DNA of 64,000 nt from Clostridiaceae bacterium (GCA_012519655.1 JAAYPS010000196.1:16276-80275); one strand, 5' to 3'. Positions 1 through 9,902 are shown, counted from the first letter of the stretch. The notes: generated by a model not told the origin, from the letters alone. Made by a program: numbers and translations.

Positions 1-273
1 AACGCCTGAACCTTTTTCAATCTTGCACGCTTTCTTAATAAGCACAGCTGCAGGCGGCGTCTTTGTTATAAATGTAAATGATCTGTCTGCGTATACCGTT
101 ATAACAACCGGAATGATCAGCCCGGCATCTTTCGCCGTTCTCTCGTTGAATTCCTTACAGAAACCCATAATGTTAACACCATGTTGTCCTAAAGCTGGTC
201 CAACCGGTGGAGCAGGCGTAGCCTTTCCTGCAGGTATTTGAAGTTTTATATAGCCTGTGACTTTCTTTGCCAT
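1..273 (-). CDS. rplK: Ribosomal protein L11 (C-terminal end cut by window edge)
   Basis: Large-subunit protein of the GTPase-associated centre, which contacts elongation factors. The minus strand reads [17 protein letters not shown] and then the proline-rich [18 protein letters not shown] stretch typical of the L11 N-terminal domain. Ninety-one codons are visible and the frame runs off base 1, so the rRNA-binding C-terminal domain lies outside. The ATG is preceded by a strong GGGAGGTGG ribosome binding site. It follows nusG in the same direction, as in the usual secE-nusG-rplK order. A hairpin followed by a T-run sits just upstream of its ribosome binding site and may attenuate read-through from nusG. 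Confidence 0.96.
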   Translation of the reverse strand, partial: MAKKVTGYIKLQIPAGKATPAPPVGPALGQHGVNIMGFCKEFNERTAKDAGLIIPVVITVYADRSFTFITKTPPAAVLIKKACKIEKGSGV

Positions 274-298
274 AATAATCCACCTCCCAGAAAAAATG

Positions 299-314
299 AC
301 TGCTATATAGCAGT
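299..314 (-). terminator. Hairpin plus T-run between nusG and rplK
   Basis: ACTGCTATATAGCAGT is a perfect palindrome. On the minus strand it is followed by CATTTTTTC, directly ahead of the rplK ribosome binding site. A second hairpin (TTCCAT/ATGGAA arms, 326-345) lies between it and the nusG stop. It could be a leaky terminator or attenuator before rplK, or part of a ribosomal-protein leader. The stem is short, so the function is uncertain. Confidence 0.45.
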
Positions 315-377
315 TATATTCTAAATTCCATTTTATTGTATGGAAAAATAGACTCAAAATAATAATTTTTTACTTAC

Positions 378-899
378 TTATAACCTTTGAATTTGTGTAA
401 CCTCTAGCTCTACTGGAGTTTCACGTCCAAACATGGACACTAAAACACGAACCTTTTTCTTATCTGCACTGATTTCCTCAACACTACCGATGAAGCTTTC
501 CAAAGGTCCATCAATAACCCTAACACTGTCACCAATTTCATAATCAACAACAGTTTCGAACTGCTCCACACCCATTGCTCTGATTTCATCTTCTGACAGT
601 GGAACAGGTTTAGAACCAGGACCGACGAAACCAGTAACTCCTCTGGTGTTTCTTACAACATACCAAGACTCATCATTGATTATCATTTTAATGAGTACAT
701 ACCCTGGAAAAACTTTTTTTAAGGTTGCCTTCTTTTTTCCGTCCTTGATTTCGATTTGCTCTTCCATTGGAACAACAATATCAATAATATAATCCTGAAG
801 ATGAGGATTATTCTCTACCATTTTCTCCAGATTTACCTTAACTTTATTCTCATAACCAGAATAGGTATGTATAACATACCACAACGCTTCTTCAGCCAT
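378..899 (-). CDS. nusG: Transcription termination/antitermination factor NusG
   Basis: RNA polymerase-associated elongation factor. At 173 aa it has the normal length. The N-terminal NGN domain (about residues 5-110) contains the [14 protein letters not shown] and FPGYVLIKM segments. The KOW domain at about 120-170 includes [14 protein letters not shown] and the FGRETPVEL segment. The start matches the family N-terminus, although the nearest AGGAG lies about 17 nt upstream, so initiation may rely on coupling to secE, which ends 57 bp before. It is part of the rpmG-secE-nusG-rplK unit. Confidence 0.97.
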   Translation of the reverse strand: MAEEALWYVIHTYSGYENKVKVNLEKMVENNPHLQDYIIDIVVPMEEQIEIKDGKKKATLKKVFPGYVLIKMIINDESWYVVRNTRGVTGFVGPGSKPVPLSEDEIRAMGVEQFETVVDYEIGDSVRVIDGPLESFIGSVEEISADKKKVRVLVSMFGRETPVELEVTQIQRL

Positions 900-956
900 T
901 ATTTTGCGGAGACAAGCTCCTGCCCTCCTTTATTAACCCTGTATCTGCTAAAAGTA

Positions 957-1172
957 TCATGCAAATATCAGTGTATATAAGAAACCAAAAAGAGCGTCAA
1001 ATATCCACACTACTGCACCTATTAATAGACATACAAAGACAACAGTAAGTGTATAGTTTATTAATTGGCTCTTGGTAGGCCAAATAACCTTCTTTAATTC
1101 ATTTCTGATTTCCTTGACGAATTTTGTAAACCTGTTAAAAACATTAGGCTTTTTCTTTACTTGTTCAGCCAT
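957..1172 (-). CDS. secE: Preprotein translocase subunit SecE
   Basis: Essential membrane subunit of the SecYEG channel. It is a single-span short form of 71 aa. A basic amphipathic cytoplasmic part carries FVKEIRNELKKVIWPTKSQL, the conserved SecE signature, and is followed by one hydrophobic helix (about residues 40-68). A GGGAG ribosome binding site precedes the ATG. It lies between rpmG and nusG, the normal bacterial arrangement. Confidence 0.96.
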   Translation of the reverse strand: MAEQVKKKPNVFNRFTKFVKEIRNELKKVIWPTKSQLINYTLTVVFVCLLIGAVVWIFDALFGFLYTLIFA

Positions 1173-1236
1173 TGAAACATCTCCCGCCTATGTGCATCTG
1201 CGCACAAATATTTTTGGAGTTTTACTGTAAATAAAA

Positions 1237-1386
1237 CTATTTCGTTTCTTTATGCAATGTATGCTTCCGACAGAACTTGCAAAATTTATTCATTTCAAGT
1301 TTGTCCGGACTGTTTTTCCTGTTCTTAATTTTATCATAATTTCTTTGCTTGCATTCACTACAAGCTATGGTAATCTTTGTTCTCAT
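1237..1386 (-). CDS. rpmG: Ribosomal protein L33, zinc-binding type (too short for the ORF track)
   Basis: A 49-aa protein read directly from the minus strand, starting [19 protein letters not shown] and ending KHTLHKETK. It has the L33 fold signature with two CxxC pairs (CSEC and CKFC), so it is the zinc-containing C+ form. A GGGG-rich ribosome binding site precedes the ATG. It is the first gene of the rpmG-secE-nusG-rplK unit and lies about 110 bp downstream of a strong promoter. No tRNA lies between rpmG and secE. Confidence 0.95.
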   Translation of the reverse strand: MRTKITIACSECKQRNYDKIKNRKNSPDKLEMNKFCKFCRKHTLHKETK

Positions 1387-1498
1387 GTCCTACACCCCTT
1401 AATTCTGGTCAAAATACAATCTCATTATTACAAAAACGAGTTTATAAATATATAAGTTTTAATGCATAAAAAAAAGCCCTATTTATAAAGCAGGTTAC

Positions 1499-1527
1499 AG
1501 TGTAACATATTTTAAAAAACCTGTCAA
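1499..1527 (-). promoter_or_regulatory. Sigma-A type promoter for rpmG-secE-nusG-rplK
   Basis: On the minus strand there is a perfect TTGACA (-35), a 17-nt spacer and TACACT (-10). It explains most of the 305-bp gap between ppdK and rpmG. The leader of roughly 105 nt contains GGGC followed by eight T residues but no convincing stem before it. Confidence 0.8.
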
Positions 1528-1602
1528 GATTCGTGTTGGCAATAAAATTCAATGTGTGTTAATTTCTTAAAATGCTGCACTGGGCTGTCTATATAAGTTT
1601 GT

Positions 1603-1639
1603 AAGGGTGCCGACTTAAAATATTAATTTCAGCACCCTT
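1603..1639 (-). terminator. Inverted repeat downstream of ppdK
   Basis: AAGGGTGC and GCACCCTT arms (8 bp) are separated by a 21-nt AT-rich loop, about 50 bp after the ppdK stop. There is no good T-run on the minus strand, so it may be a weak terminator or a 3-prime stabilising hairpin. Confidence 0.45.
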
Positions 1640-1691
1640 GTAATTTTAATTGAACAGCGAATATTTGTTATGATTACATCTCAAAATCCCT

Positions 1692-4319
1692 TTATCTAGG
1701 ATTTCTTATCTGAGCTTGAGCCGCTGCAAGTCTTGCAATAGGTACTCTGAAAGGTGAGCATGATACATACTCCAAACCCACATTGTGGCAGAAGGCAATT
1801 GAGGAAGGTTCTCCTCCATGTTCACCACAAATACCTAATTTAATGCCGGGGTTGGTTTGACGCCCTTTTTCAACTGCAATTTTTACAAACTCGCCAACGC
1901 CGGTTTGATCTAGCTTTTCAAAAGGATCAAACTCGTAAATTTTATTGCTATAATAATCCTCAAGGAATTTACTTGCATCGTCTCGGCTAAAACCAAATGC
2001 CATCTGTGTTAAGTCGTTGGTTCCAAATGAGAAGAAATCTGCTTCCTCAGCAATTTTATCAGCGGTTATTGCTGCACGTGGTATCTCAATCATAGTACCA
2101 ACGAGATATTTTAAGTCAACTCCCGATTCTTTAATAATTTCATCAGCTGTCCTGACAACAACATCCTTAACATATTTCAACTCTTTAACTTCGCCAACTA
2201 AAGGTATCATAATTTCAGGTACTATGTTCATACCCTCTTTATTTACATTAATGGCTGCTTCAATAACAGCTCTTGTCTGCATTTCAGCTATTTCAGGGTA
2301 GCTGACGGCTAAACGACATCCTCTATGCCCCATCATTGGGTTGAATTCATGAAGCTCGGAAACAATTGCTTTGAGCTCTTCATTCTTCATACCTAATTCG
2401 GCAGCAAGAGCTTCAATGTCAGATTGTTCCTGGGGTAAAAACTCGTGTAGTGGAGGATCTAAGAAACGAATGGTAACCGGATAGCCTTTCATAGCTCTGA
2501 ATAAGCCTTCAAAATCAGCTCTCTGCATTGGAAGTAGCTTGTCAAGAGCTTTTCTCCTTTGCTCCACTGTACGAGATACAATCATTTCTCTCATTGGACC
2601 TATTCTGTCACTTTCGAAGAACATATGCTCAGTGCGGCATAGACCAATTCCTTCAGCACCAAATTTTATAGCCTGTTCTGCATCATGTGGACTATCTGCA
2701 TTTGTTCTAATTTTCAGTGATCTGAATTCATCAGTCCATTCCATAAATGTTCCGAAATAGCCTGTCATTTCAGGTGGAGCTGTTGGCAGCTTTTCACCGT
2801 ATATGTTTCCTGTAGAACCATCTAGGGAAACCCAATCGCCTTCGTTGTATTTATTGCCGAAATTATCTATAAAGCATTTTTCTTCTTCGTTTATTTTTAT
2901 TTCACTACATCCAGCAACACAGCATCTACCCATGCCTCTTGCAACAACAGCAGCATGAGAAGTCATTCCACCCCTTGCTGTCAAAATTCCCTGAGCAGCA
3001 TGCATCCCTTCAATGTCTTCAGGGGATGTTTCAACACGAACAAGAATTACCTGTTTCTCACCCTCATTATAAGCTTTAGCGGCTTCGTCTGCTGTAAAAT
3101 ATACCTTACCTGTAGCTGCACCCGGGGATGCTGGCAAACCTTTTGCAACAGGCTTTGCTGCTTCTAATGATTCTTTTTCGAACTGTGGGAATAGCAGAGA
3201 ATCCAATTGCTTTGGATCAACTTTCAGTAATGCTTCTTCTTTTGTAATCATATTCTCTTTAACTAAATCAACAGCAATTTTCAATGCTGCTTGTGCAGTT
3301 CGCTTACCATTTCTTGTTTGCAACATAAACAGCTTTCCGCGTTCTATCGTAAACTCCATATCCTGCATGTCTTTGTAATGCTTCTCGAGTCTTTCTGCAA
3401 TTTCAGCAAACTGATTATATACTTCAACATTGATTTCTTTTAGTTTCTCAATCGGGTCAGGAGTTCTAATTCCTGCAACAACGTCTTCGCCTTGAGCGTT
3501 CATTAGAAATTCACCATAGAGCTTGTTTTCACCAGTAGAAGGATCTCGTGTAAATGCAACTCCAGTACCCGAATCATCACCCATGTTACCATAAACCATT
3601 TCCTGGATATTTACTGCTGTTCCCCACTCGGATGGTATATCGTTGAGCCTTCTATATACATGAGCTCTTGGATTATCCCAAGAACGGAAAACAGCCTTAA
3701 CAGATTCCATTAATTGAGTTTTGGGGTCTTGTGGGAAAGACTCTCCCATTTCTTCCAAGTATAAATCTTTAAATAGCTGTACCAGTTTTTTCAGATCAGA
3801 TGCGTCCAAATCACTGTCTTCTGTTATACCCTTCTCTTCTTTCATATCATCCATTATTTTGTCAAATTTTGTTTTATCTATTTCCATAACAACATCGGAA
3901 AACATTGTAATAAAACGCCTGTAGCTGTCATATGCAAAACGAGGATTTTGAGTAAGATTGGCAAGTCCTTCAACCACAACATCATTCAATCCAAGATTAA
4001 GAATGGTATCCATCATACCTGGCATTGATGCTCTCGCTCCTGAACGTACAGAAACAAGGAAAGGGTTTTCTGGATCTCCAAATTTTTTACCAACTATTTC
4101 TTCTGTTTTTGAAAGGTTTGCATATATTTCATCTTCTATTTCCTTTGCAATAACCTTTCCATCTTCATAAAAACGTGTGCATGCTTCAGTTGTAATTGTA
4201 AAGCCTCTTGGTACTGGAAGACCAAGACTTGTCATTTCAGCAAGGTTTGCACCCTTACCGCCAAGTAAATTTCTCATTGAAGCATCGCCTTCACTAAATA
4301 GATATACATATTTCGCCAT
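1692..4319 (-). CDS. ppdK: Pyruvate, phosphate dikinase
   Basis: Interconverts pyruvate, ATP and phosphate with PEP, AMP and PPi. In many anaerobic clostridia it takes part in PPi-linked glycolysis. The 875 aa match the usual length. The N-terminal ATP-grasp part (1-340) has the LLGGKGANLAEM opening and the FLVSVRSGARASMPGMMDT loop. The swivelling phosphohistidine domain carries GGMTSHAAVVARGMG, with the catalytic His near 455. The C-terminal PEP/pyruvate barrel includes GICGEHGGEPSS with the catalytic Cys. An AGGAGG ribosome binding site lies 9 nt before the ATG. It is probably monocistronic with its own promoter. Confidence 0.97.
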   Translation of the reverse strand: MAKYVYLFSEGDASMRNLLGGKGANLAEMTSLGLPVPRGFTITTEACTRFYEDGKVIAKEIEDEIYANLSKTEEIVGKKFGDPENPFLVSVRSGARASMPGMMDTILNLGLNDVVVEGLANLTQNPRFAYDSYRRFITMFSDVVMEIDKTKFDKIMDDMKEEKGITEDSDLDASDLKKLVQLFKDLYLEEMGESFPQDPKTQLMESVKAVFRSWDNPRAHVYRRLNDIPSEWGTAVNIQEMVYGNMGDDSGTGVAFTRDPSTGENKLYGEFLMNAQGEDVVAGIRTPDPIEKLKEINVEVYNQFAEIAERLEKHYKDMQDMEFTIERGKLFMLQTRNGKRTAQAALKIAVDLVKENMITKEEALLKVDPKQLDSLLFPQFEKESLEAAKPVAKGLPASPGAATGKVYFTADEAAKAYNEGEKQVILVRVETSPEDIEGMHAAQGILTARGGMTSHAAVVARGMGRCCVAGCSEIKINEEEKCFIDNFGNKYNEGDWVSLDGSTGNIYGEKLPTAPPEMTGYFGTFMEWTDEFRSLKIRTNADSPHDAEQAIKFGAEGIGLCRTEHMFFESDRIGPMREMIVSRTVEQRRKALDKLLPMQRADFEGLFRAMKGYPVTIRFLDPPLHEFLPQEQSDIEALAAELGMKNEELKAIVSELHEFNPMMGHRGCRLAVSYPEIAEMQTRAVIEAAINVNKEGMNIVPEIMIPLVGEVKELKYVKDVVVRTADEIIKESGVDLKYLVGTMIEIPRAAITADKIAEEADFFSFGTNDLTQMAFGFSRDDASKFLEDYYSNKIYEFDPFEKLDQTGVGEFVKIAVEKGRQTNPGIKLGICGEHGGEPSSIAFCHNVGLEYVSCSPFRVPIARLAAAQAQIRNPR

Positions 4320-4469
4320 GCAGTATTCCCTCCTAATACTCCTTCTTATATTTAATGAGTAAATAATTATGTTTCATTAATGGTTTGTTCACGCATTACT
4401 TGATTGAATTTCAAGACTAAAAGTAACATAATTTAGTATTGATATCCAATAAAAATTTCACCGTAAACA

Positions 4470-4498
4470 ATCATAGCATAACAAAATTTACGTGTAAA
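4470..4498 (-). promoter_or_regulatory. Promoter of ppdK
   Basis: Minus strand TTTACA, 17-nt spacer, TATGAT. It lies about 150 bp upstream of the ppdK ATG, which gives a long leader in which I see no recognisable riboswitch. Confidence 0.65.
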
Positions 4499-4574
4499 CT
4501 TAATAATTGTAAAAATTTATTAGATTTATGTTGTCCCATTAGTAATAATTGTAGAACTGTCTAAAATCTATTTA

Positions 4575-4600
4575 GCCAGGTGGATACAAATCCACCTGGC
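4575..4600 (-). terminator. Hairpin after glyS
   Basis: Eleven-base-pair perfect arms GCCAGGTGGAT/ATCCACCTGGC with a 4-nt loop, starting 8 bp after the glyS stop. The minus-strand tail reads TAAATAGATTTT, so the T-run is weak, but position and stability suit a terminator separating glyS from ppdK. Confidence 0.65.
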
Positions 4601-4607
4601 AATCAAT

Positions 4608-5996
4608 TTAAAGTAAAAACTTTTCAGAAAAATAATCCTTTAGTTCTTCAATCGGAATTCTAATCTGCTGCATTGAGTCTCTTTCGCGAATAGTTACCTT
4701 TTTATCATCAATTGAATCAAAGTCAAAAGTAATACAGTAGGGCGTACCAATTTCGTCTTGACGACGATAACGTTTTCCTATACTTCCTGTTTCATCATAT
4801 TCGCAATTAAAATATTTTGCCAAGTCCGCATAAACAGCACGTGCTTGTTCTCCAAGTTTCTTTGATAAAGGTAGAACAGCAATTTTTATTGGGGCTACCG
4901 CAGGATGAAAACGTAATACTGTACGGGTATCGCCTTCGGCTACTTCTTCTTCATCATATGCTTCACTTAATAGCGCCAATACTAATCTGTCCACACCAAC
5001 TGAAGGCTCAATACAATATGGGATATATTTTTCATTAGTTACTGGATCAAAGTAATTCATATCTTCCTTTGAATGCTCCATATGTTGTTTCAAATCATAA
5101 TCAGTTCTATTAGCGATTCCCCATAATTCGCCCCAACCAAATGGGAACTTATATTCTATATCAGTTGTTCCTTTGCTATAGTGGCTTAGCTCTTCTGGTG
5201 AGTGATCTCTCATTCTAATGTTGTCCTCACTGATGTTTAAAGACAAAAGCCAGTTACGGCAGAAATCTTTCCAGTACGCGAACCATTCCATATCTGTACC
5301 AGGCTCACAGAAAAATTCCAATTCTGCCTGTTCAAATTCCCTTGTACGGAAAATAAAATTACCTGGGGTTATTTCGTTTCTAAAGGATTTTCCTATTTGA
5401 CCTATTCCAAATGGAACCTTTTTTCGGGTAGATCTTTGTATATTCTTAAAATTAACAAAGATTCCTTGAGCAGTTTCTGGTCTTAAGTAAACTTCATTTT
5501 TAGATTCGTCGGTAACACCTAAAAATGTCTTAAACATTAAATTGAATTGACGTATGGGCGTAAAATCTATTTTCCCACATTTAGGACATACTATATTGTT
5601 TTCTTGTATATACTGAGTTAACGCCTCATTACTCATTCCATCCGCAACTTTATCAATACCATTATCGTTGTTCCAATCTTCGACAAGTTTATCTGCACGA
5701 TGTCTGGTCTTACATTCACGGCAATCAACTAATGGGTCTGAAAACCCTCCAACATGACCTGATGCAACCCAAACCATTGGATTCATGAGTATTGCACTAT
5801 CCTGTCCCACATTGTATGGGCTTTCTTGAATAAATTTTTTCCACCATAATTTCTTTATATTATTCTTAAATTCAATGCCTAAAGGGCCATAATCCCATGT
5901 ATTTGCTAATCCATCATAAATCTCCGACCCCTGAAATATGAACCCCCGATTTTTTGATAATGCAACTATTTTATCCATGGTTTTTTCAAATGCCAT
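4608..5996 (-). CDS. glyS: Glycyl-tRNA synthetase, single-chain class II type
   Basis: Charges tRNA-Gly. At 462 aa it is the homodimeric single-polypeptide type, not the alpha2beta2 GlyQ/GlyS type. Visible signatures are the N-terminal [22 protein letters not shown], a zinc-type CRECKTRH...CPKCGK insertion, the motif 2 region ([21 protein letters not shown]) and a C-terminal anticodon-binding domain (from about 360, [10 protein letters not shown]). AGGAGG precedes the ATG. It lies 44 bp after rpoZ. There is no room for a T-box leader here. Confidence 0.96.
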   Translation of the reverse strand: MAFEKTMDKIVALSKNRGFIFQGSEIYDGLANTWDYGPLGIEFKNNIKKLWWKKFIQESPYNVGQDSAILMNPMVWVASGHVGGFSDPLVDCRECKTRHRADKLVEDWNNDNGIDKVADGMSNEALTQYIQENNIVCPKCGKIDFTPIRQFNLMFKTFLGVTDESKNEVYLRPETAQGIFVNFKNIQRSTRKKVPFGIGQIGKSFRNEITPGNFIFRTREFEQAELEFFCEPGTDMEWFAYWKDFCRNWLLSLNISEDNIRMRDHSPEELSHYSKGTTDIEYKFPFGWGELWGIANRTDYDLKQHMEHSKEDMNYFDPVTNEKYIPYCIEPSVGVDRLVLALLSEAYDEEEVAEGDTRTVLRFHPAVAPIKIAVLPLSKKLGEQARAVYADLAKYFNCEYDETGSIGKRYRRQDEIGTPYCITFDFDSIDDKKVTIRERDSMQQIRIPIEELKDYFSEKFLL

Positions 5997-6040
5997 ATTA
6001 ATTCCTCCTGGTATAACCTATTGTAGATTATGCTACTAAT

Positions 6041-6235
6041 TTATAAGCGTTTCCTTGTATATCTGACTTTTCCCTCATTTATCTCATTAAGCGCCGTTGT
6101 AACATGCTTATCTGATTCAGTGGTCAGAGGTTGTGAACCCTCATTAAGCATGCGGGCTCTCCTGGCTGTTAGATTTACCAAAACATATCTGTTTTCAACT
6201 TTAGTAAGAAGCTCATCGATTGGCGGTTTTATCAC
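6041..6235 (-). CDS. rpoZ: RNA polymerase omega subunit
   Basis: Small assembly subunit of RNA polymerase, 64 aa. The LLTKVENRYVLVNLTARRAR segment is the omega signature. It starts with GTG, preceded by AAGGAG at 9 nt. It follows gmk and remA, the order found in most Firmicutes (yicC-remA-gmk-rpoZ). The next gene is glyS rather than coaBC/priA, which suggests a local rearrangement. Confidence 0.93.
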   Translation of the reverse strand: MIKPPIDELLTKVENRYVLVNLTARRARMLNEGSQPLTTESDKHVTTALNEINEGKVRYTRKRL

Positions 6236-6281
6236 TATTAATCACTCCTTAATATTATTTGTTAGTATATTTCTATTCAAT

Positions 6282-6300
6282 TTCCAGTTAATAACTGGAA
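6282..6300 (-). terminator. Hairpin in the gmk-rpoZ spacer
   Basis: TTCCAGTTA/TAACTGGAA arms form a near-perfect palindrome about 50 bp after gmk. The minus strand then reads ATTGAATAG, so there is no real T-run. It may modulate rpoZ expression or stabilise the gmk mRNA. Confidence 0.4.
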
Positions 6301-6352
6301 GTGTCATAGCTATTCTTTTCTCGCTTAAGTGACATACAACATAGAAGTCTTT

Positions 6353-6928
6353 CTACATATTTCTATTAGCCTTACGCTCTTTTTCAATAATCTCAAGAAA
6401 CTGCTTAACAGACTCCTCAACAGATTCATTTTTTATTATATAATCATAATTGTCCATGTGTTCAAGTTCTTTTATTGCTCTTTGCATACGCTTTTCAATA
6501 ATTTCAGGTGACTCAGTACCTCGCTTCGTTATGCGTTTTCTTAATTCGGTAACGGTGGGCGGTGTAATAAATACCGAAACACATTCAGGATATTGCTGTT
6601 TGATATTACGGGCTCCTTCAACTTCTATTTCAAGAAGTACAATATTTCCTTGTTCGAGTTGCTCTTCTATGTAGAGCCTGGGTGTTCCGTAGAAATTGCC
6701 ACAGTACTCAACCCACTCAAGAAGCATATTCTCATTTACCATCTCTAAAAATTTTTCACGGGAAACAAAAAAGTAATTCTCACCATCTTTTTCTCCAGGT
6801 CTTGGCTCGCGTGAAGTCATCGAAACCGAAAAAACAATATCACTATTTCGTTCTCGTGCAAGAGATACAACAGTCCCCTTCCCTACTCCCGCAGGACCTG
6901 AGACAACAAGCAACAAACCCGATTTCAT
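6353..6928 (-). CDS. gmk: Guanylate kinase
   Basis: Phosphorylates GMP to GDP with ATP. It has 191 aa with the P-loop [10 protein letters not shown] near the N-terminus, the GMP-binding [20 protein letters not shown] stretch and the late RMQRAIKEL element. The ATG overlaps the remA stop (ATGA overlap), so the two are translationally coupled. Confidence 0.96.
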   Translation of the reverse strand: MKSGLLLVVSGPAGVGKGTVVSLARERNSDIVFSVSMTSREPRPGEKDGENYFFVSREKFLEMVNENMLLEWVEYCGNFYGTPRLYIEEQLEQGNIVLLEIEVEGARNIKQQYPECVSVFITPPTVTELRKRITKRGTESPEIIEKRMQRAIKELEHMDNYDYIIKNESVEESVKQFLEIIEKERKANRNM

Positions 6929-7203
6929 TCCTCACCCTCCTGGATATCATCAACTATTTGTTCAGTACCTTTTCCACCTAGTCTATGAGCAACAGTTTCA
7001 GGCTGAACAGCCGACAGTATTATATGGTCGCTATCTGTAACAACGACTGCGCGAGTTCTTCTTCCATATGTTGCATCAATTAGCATGCCACGTTCTCTTG
7101 CTTCCTGGATAATCCTTTTAATAGGCGCTGATTCAGGACTTACAATTGCGACTATTCTATTTGCGGCAACAATATTTCCAAACCCAATATTAACCAACTT
7201 CAT
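6925..7203 (-). CDS. remA: Extracellular matrix regulator RemA (DUF370)
   Basis: DNA-binding regulator. In Bacillus, RemA activates biofilm matrix and osmoprotection genes. The role here is inferred from the family. I set the start at [20 protein letters not shown], the family N-terminus, because GGAGGAAGGTT lies directly before that ATG. The 14 extra residues in the ORF track have no ribosome binding site. The result is 92 aa, close to the usual 85-90. It carries the [20 protein letters not shown] motif and overlaps gmk by 4 bp. Confidence 0.92.
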   Translation of the reverse strand: MKLVNIGFGNIVAANRIVAIVSPESAPIKRIIQEARERGMLIDATYGRRTRAVVVTDSDHIILSAVQPETVAHRLGGKGTEQIVDDIQEGEE

Positions 7204-7237
7204 AACCTTCCTCCATCTGCTCCATGCTTTACAAAAA

Positions 7238-8116
7238 TCATTCAATATTTTGTATCTGTTCTCTTATTTTTTCTATTTCACTTTTTAACTCAACAACATT
7301 TTTAGTAATTTCAATATCATTTGCCTTAGAGCCTATAGTATTTACTTCTCTGTTCATTTCTTGAAGTAAAAAATCAAGTTTCTTGCCTATAGGACCTTCC
7401 ATCGCTAATATGTCCTTAAGTTGAGCAATATGACTACCAAGGCGCACCAACTCTTCATTTATACTACATTTATCTGCAAAAATTGCAACTTCCATTGCAA
7501 GACGAATTTCATCGATGGAACTATCCTCTACTAGTTCTTTGATTCTATTTGATAGCCTTTCTTTGTATTCAATAACCATCGAAGGTTCACGCTCTTTTAT
7601 CTTGAGCCTGTAATTTTCAATCTTTTTGCATATCTCAAATAAGCTCTCTTTTAATTTCTTACCTTCTGTCTCACGCATTTGGATTAATGCATCCAATGCT
7701 CCATTTAGAGCTTGTTCTAATATGGGCCAAACATTATCAGATATTTCATCTTTGTTTTCAATTTTAAGAATCTCAGGAAACCTTGCAAATGACAAAGCTG
7801 ATATGTCGTCTCTAAGTTTATGGTCCTGTGCTAACCTATTCACTGCATTATAATACTCACGAGCAAGATTGTCATCTAGTATGACTTTCTTAACACCTTC
7901 ACCAAGATTTTCCCAATTCAAAAAAACATCCACTTTACCCCGAAAAATACGGCTTGTAATCAATGAACGAATTTTCTCTTCAAAACAATTCAACTGTCTT
8001 GGCATACGTATATATACATCACAATATCGATGGTTCACAGTCTTTATCTCGACATCCATGTTAACCAATTCGTCCTGATACTTATAGTATCCATATCCGG
8101 TCATGCTTCTAATCAT
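7238..8116 (-). CDS. yicC: YicC/YloC family endoribonuclease
   Basis: 292 aa starting [14 protein letters not shown], the family N-terminus. A GGAGG lies 12 nt upstream, so I place the start 18 bp inside the ORF track call. Conserved features are the [19 protein letters not shown] motif and the C-terminal [19 protein letters not shown]. Family members are reported to be metal-dependent endoribonucleases acting in RNA turnover. It heads the yicC-remA-gmk-rpoZ group, 34 bp before remA. Confidence 0.92.
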   Translation of the reverse strand: MIRSMTGYGYYKYQDELVNMDVEIKTVNHRYCDVYIRMPRQLNCFEEKIRSLITSRIFRGKVDVFLNWENLGEGVKKVILDDNLAREYYNAVNRLAQDHKLRDDISALSFARFPEILKIENKDEISDNVWPILEQALNGALDALIQMRETEGKKLKESLFEICKKIENYRLKIKEREPSMVIEYKERLSNRIKELVEDSSIDEIRLAMEVAIFADKCSINEELVRLGSHIAQLKDILAMEGPIGKKLDFLLQEMNREVNTIGSKANDIEITKNVVELKSEIEKIREQIQNIE

Positions 8117-8226
8117 TATTATTTTGTCCTCCATGTTTTTACCAGTTTGGCAGCTTGTATGTAGTAAAAGGCAGCGTCTTCTGAAGACATTGATAAAAAA
8201 AACATTAGAAGAGGAAATATTAGTAA

Positions 8227-8991
8227 TTATGCCAATTCTCCCATTTCGTGCATAATTATAGATAAAGCTGCAACTGCAGCAGTTTCTGTTCTAAGTATTC
8301 TTTTCCCCAGACCCACAGGGGTAATATCTTCTTGTTTAGCAAGTTGGATCTCTTCTTCTGAGAAACCACCCTCTGCGCCAATAAAAATACCTACGGTCTT
8401 AATATCATTTATATTATAACATTTAAATAAATCTTTCAAACATTTTTTCCCTTCATTCTCATAGCAAAAAACAGCCAAACCTTTAGGACCATCTAAAATA
8501 ATATCACGCCACATACCAAGAGCTTTACTAAATTCTACAGGACTTGTAACCTCGGGTATAAGAACACGACCTGACTGCTTGCAAGCTTCTTTGGAAATCC
8601 TATTCCATCTTTGCAATTTCCCGCTTATATTTCTGTCTGTTTTTTGTCTTACCGAAAATTGAGTGATAATTGGAACAATCTTACTGATTCCCAATTCTAC
8701 TGTTTTTTGGATAACCCATTCCATTTTATCGGATTTTGGCAATCCCTGAAAAAGTATTACCTCTGTTTTGGGTTCAGTACCTGGGTTATAGGCTTTTATA
8801 AGTTTACCCTTAGCACAACCCTTTTCAATGGAAATTAGCTCAATTTCATATTCCATACCTGTGCCGTCAAAAGCCAGAAAGTGATTACCGGTTTTAAGTC
8901 TTAAAACCTGAAGCATGTGTTTTAAGTCTTCCCCGGAAATATATACAATATCTTCTTTTATAGACTCAGGTGCAATCAAAAACCTGTGCAT
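8227..8991 (-). CDS. rsmE: 16S rRNA (uracil(1498)-N3)-methyltransferase RsmE
   Basis: SPOUT-family methylation of U1498 in 16S rRNA. The start is set at MHRFLIAPES, which gives 254 aa. The track start would add six residues inside prmA without a clear ribosome binding site. The late IGAEGGFSEEE and LGKRILRTETAAVAAL motifs form the trefoil SAM site. It overlaps the 3-prime end of prmA by 16 bp, so it is likely coupled. prmA-rsmE after dnaJ is a conserved Firmicutes order. Confidence 0.94.
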   Translation of the reverse strand: MHRFLIAPESIKEDIVYISGEDLKHMLQVLRLKTGNHFLAFDGTGMEYEIELISIEKGCAKGKLIKAYNPGTEPKTEVILFQGLPKSDKMEWVIQKTVELGISKIVPIITQFSVRQKTDRNISGKLQRWNRISKEACKQSGRVLIPEVTSPVEFSKALGMWRDIILDGPKGLAVFCYENEGKKCLKDLFKCYNINDIKTVGIFIGAEGGFSEEEIQLAKQEDITPVGLGKRILRTETAAVAALSIIMHEMGELA

Positions 8992-9902
8992 ATCTGCATA
9001 GCCACCCATTCACCCATACTTTGAACTGAAACTAGATCGTAGCCTTGTTCTTTTGCTACTTGATAAACTTCCTCGCGCCTGTCCGAAATAATACCTGACA
9101 ATAAGATATTTGTCTTATTGCTGCAGTATGCTTTTAGATCAGGCAGTAATGAGATAATTACATCTGCAATAATATTTACGACAATTATATCGTATTCTTT
9201 CTTCTCTATGTCTTTGAGCTCACCATGCTTTATATCTACCACATCTGAAACATTGTTCTTCTGTGCGTTTTCAGTGGCAACCTTACATGCTGCATCATCT
9301 ACATCAACACAAAGAACATTCTTAGCGCCAAGTTTTGCAGCTATTATTCCTAAAATCCCTGTTCCACAGCCTAAATCTAATACCCTTTCATTACCTTTAA
9401 TAACATGGTCAAGCAGTTTTGCACACATTTCAGTGGTTTGGTGAGTGCCTGTTCCAAAAGCCATTCCGGGTTCAAGCTCGATAACAACTTCATCATTTAC
9501 AGGGGAATAATCTTCCCACGAAGGTTTAATTACAACCCTATCAGATATCTTAAAAGTCTTGTAGTATTTTCTCCAATTATCTTTCCACTCGGTATCTGAG
9601 CGTCGCAAGATATTATATTCAGGAATCCAGTCCATAAACTCTTGAAACTGTGTATCAAGCTTATGTTTTAGAGATTCAATACTGTAACTAGAACTGAAAT
9701 AAGCTCTAATTATAACCTTTTTGCCGAAACTTTCAATAAAACCATCGTCAGTATAATCCAGATGTTTATTATCATTATATACTTGCCTGAAAGCTTCCGG
9801 GTCTACAATCTCCAGCCCTTGTACTTCTTGATCCAATAGAATCTGAGATACTGCCTCTTGATACTTTGACTCAATTGTGACCGATACTTCTAACCACTCC
9901 AC
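8976..9902 (-). CDS. prmA: Ribosomal protein L11 methyltransferase
   Basis: Trimethylates L11. It has 308 aa with a GTG start preceded by AAAGGAG at 7 nt. The N-terminal substrate-recognition domain (1-120) opens with MEWLEVSVTI. The class I SAM domain shows MAFGTGTHQTTEM and VLDLGCGTGILGIIAAKLG. It lies 18 bp downstream of dnaJ. Confidence 0.95.
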   Translation of the reverse strand: MEWLEVSVTIESKYQEAVSQILLDQEVQGLEIVDPEAFRQVYNDNKHLDYTDDGFIESFGKKVIIRAYFSSSYSIESLKHKLDTQFQEFMDWIPEYNILRRSDTEWKDNWRKYYKTFKISDRVVIKPSWEDYSPVNDEVVIELEPGMAFGTGTHQTTEMCAKLLDHVIKGNERVLDLGCGTGILGIIAAKLGAKNVLCVDVDDAACKVATENAQKNNVSDVVDIKHGELKDIEKKEYDIIVVNIIADVIISLLPDLKAYCSNKTNILLSGIISDRREEVYQVAKEQGYDLVSVQSMGEWVAMQICTGF

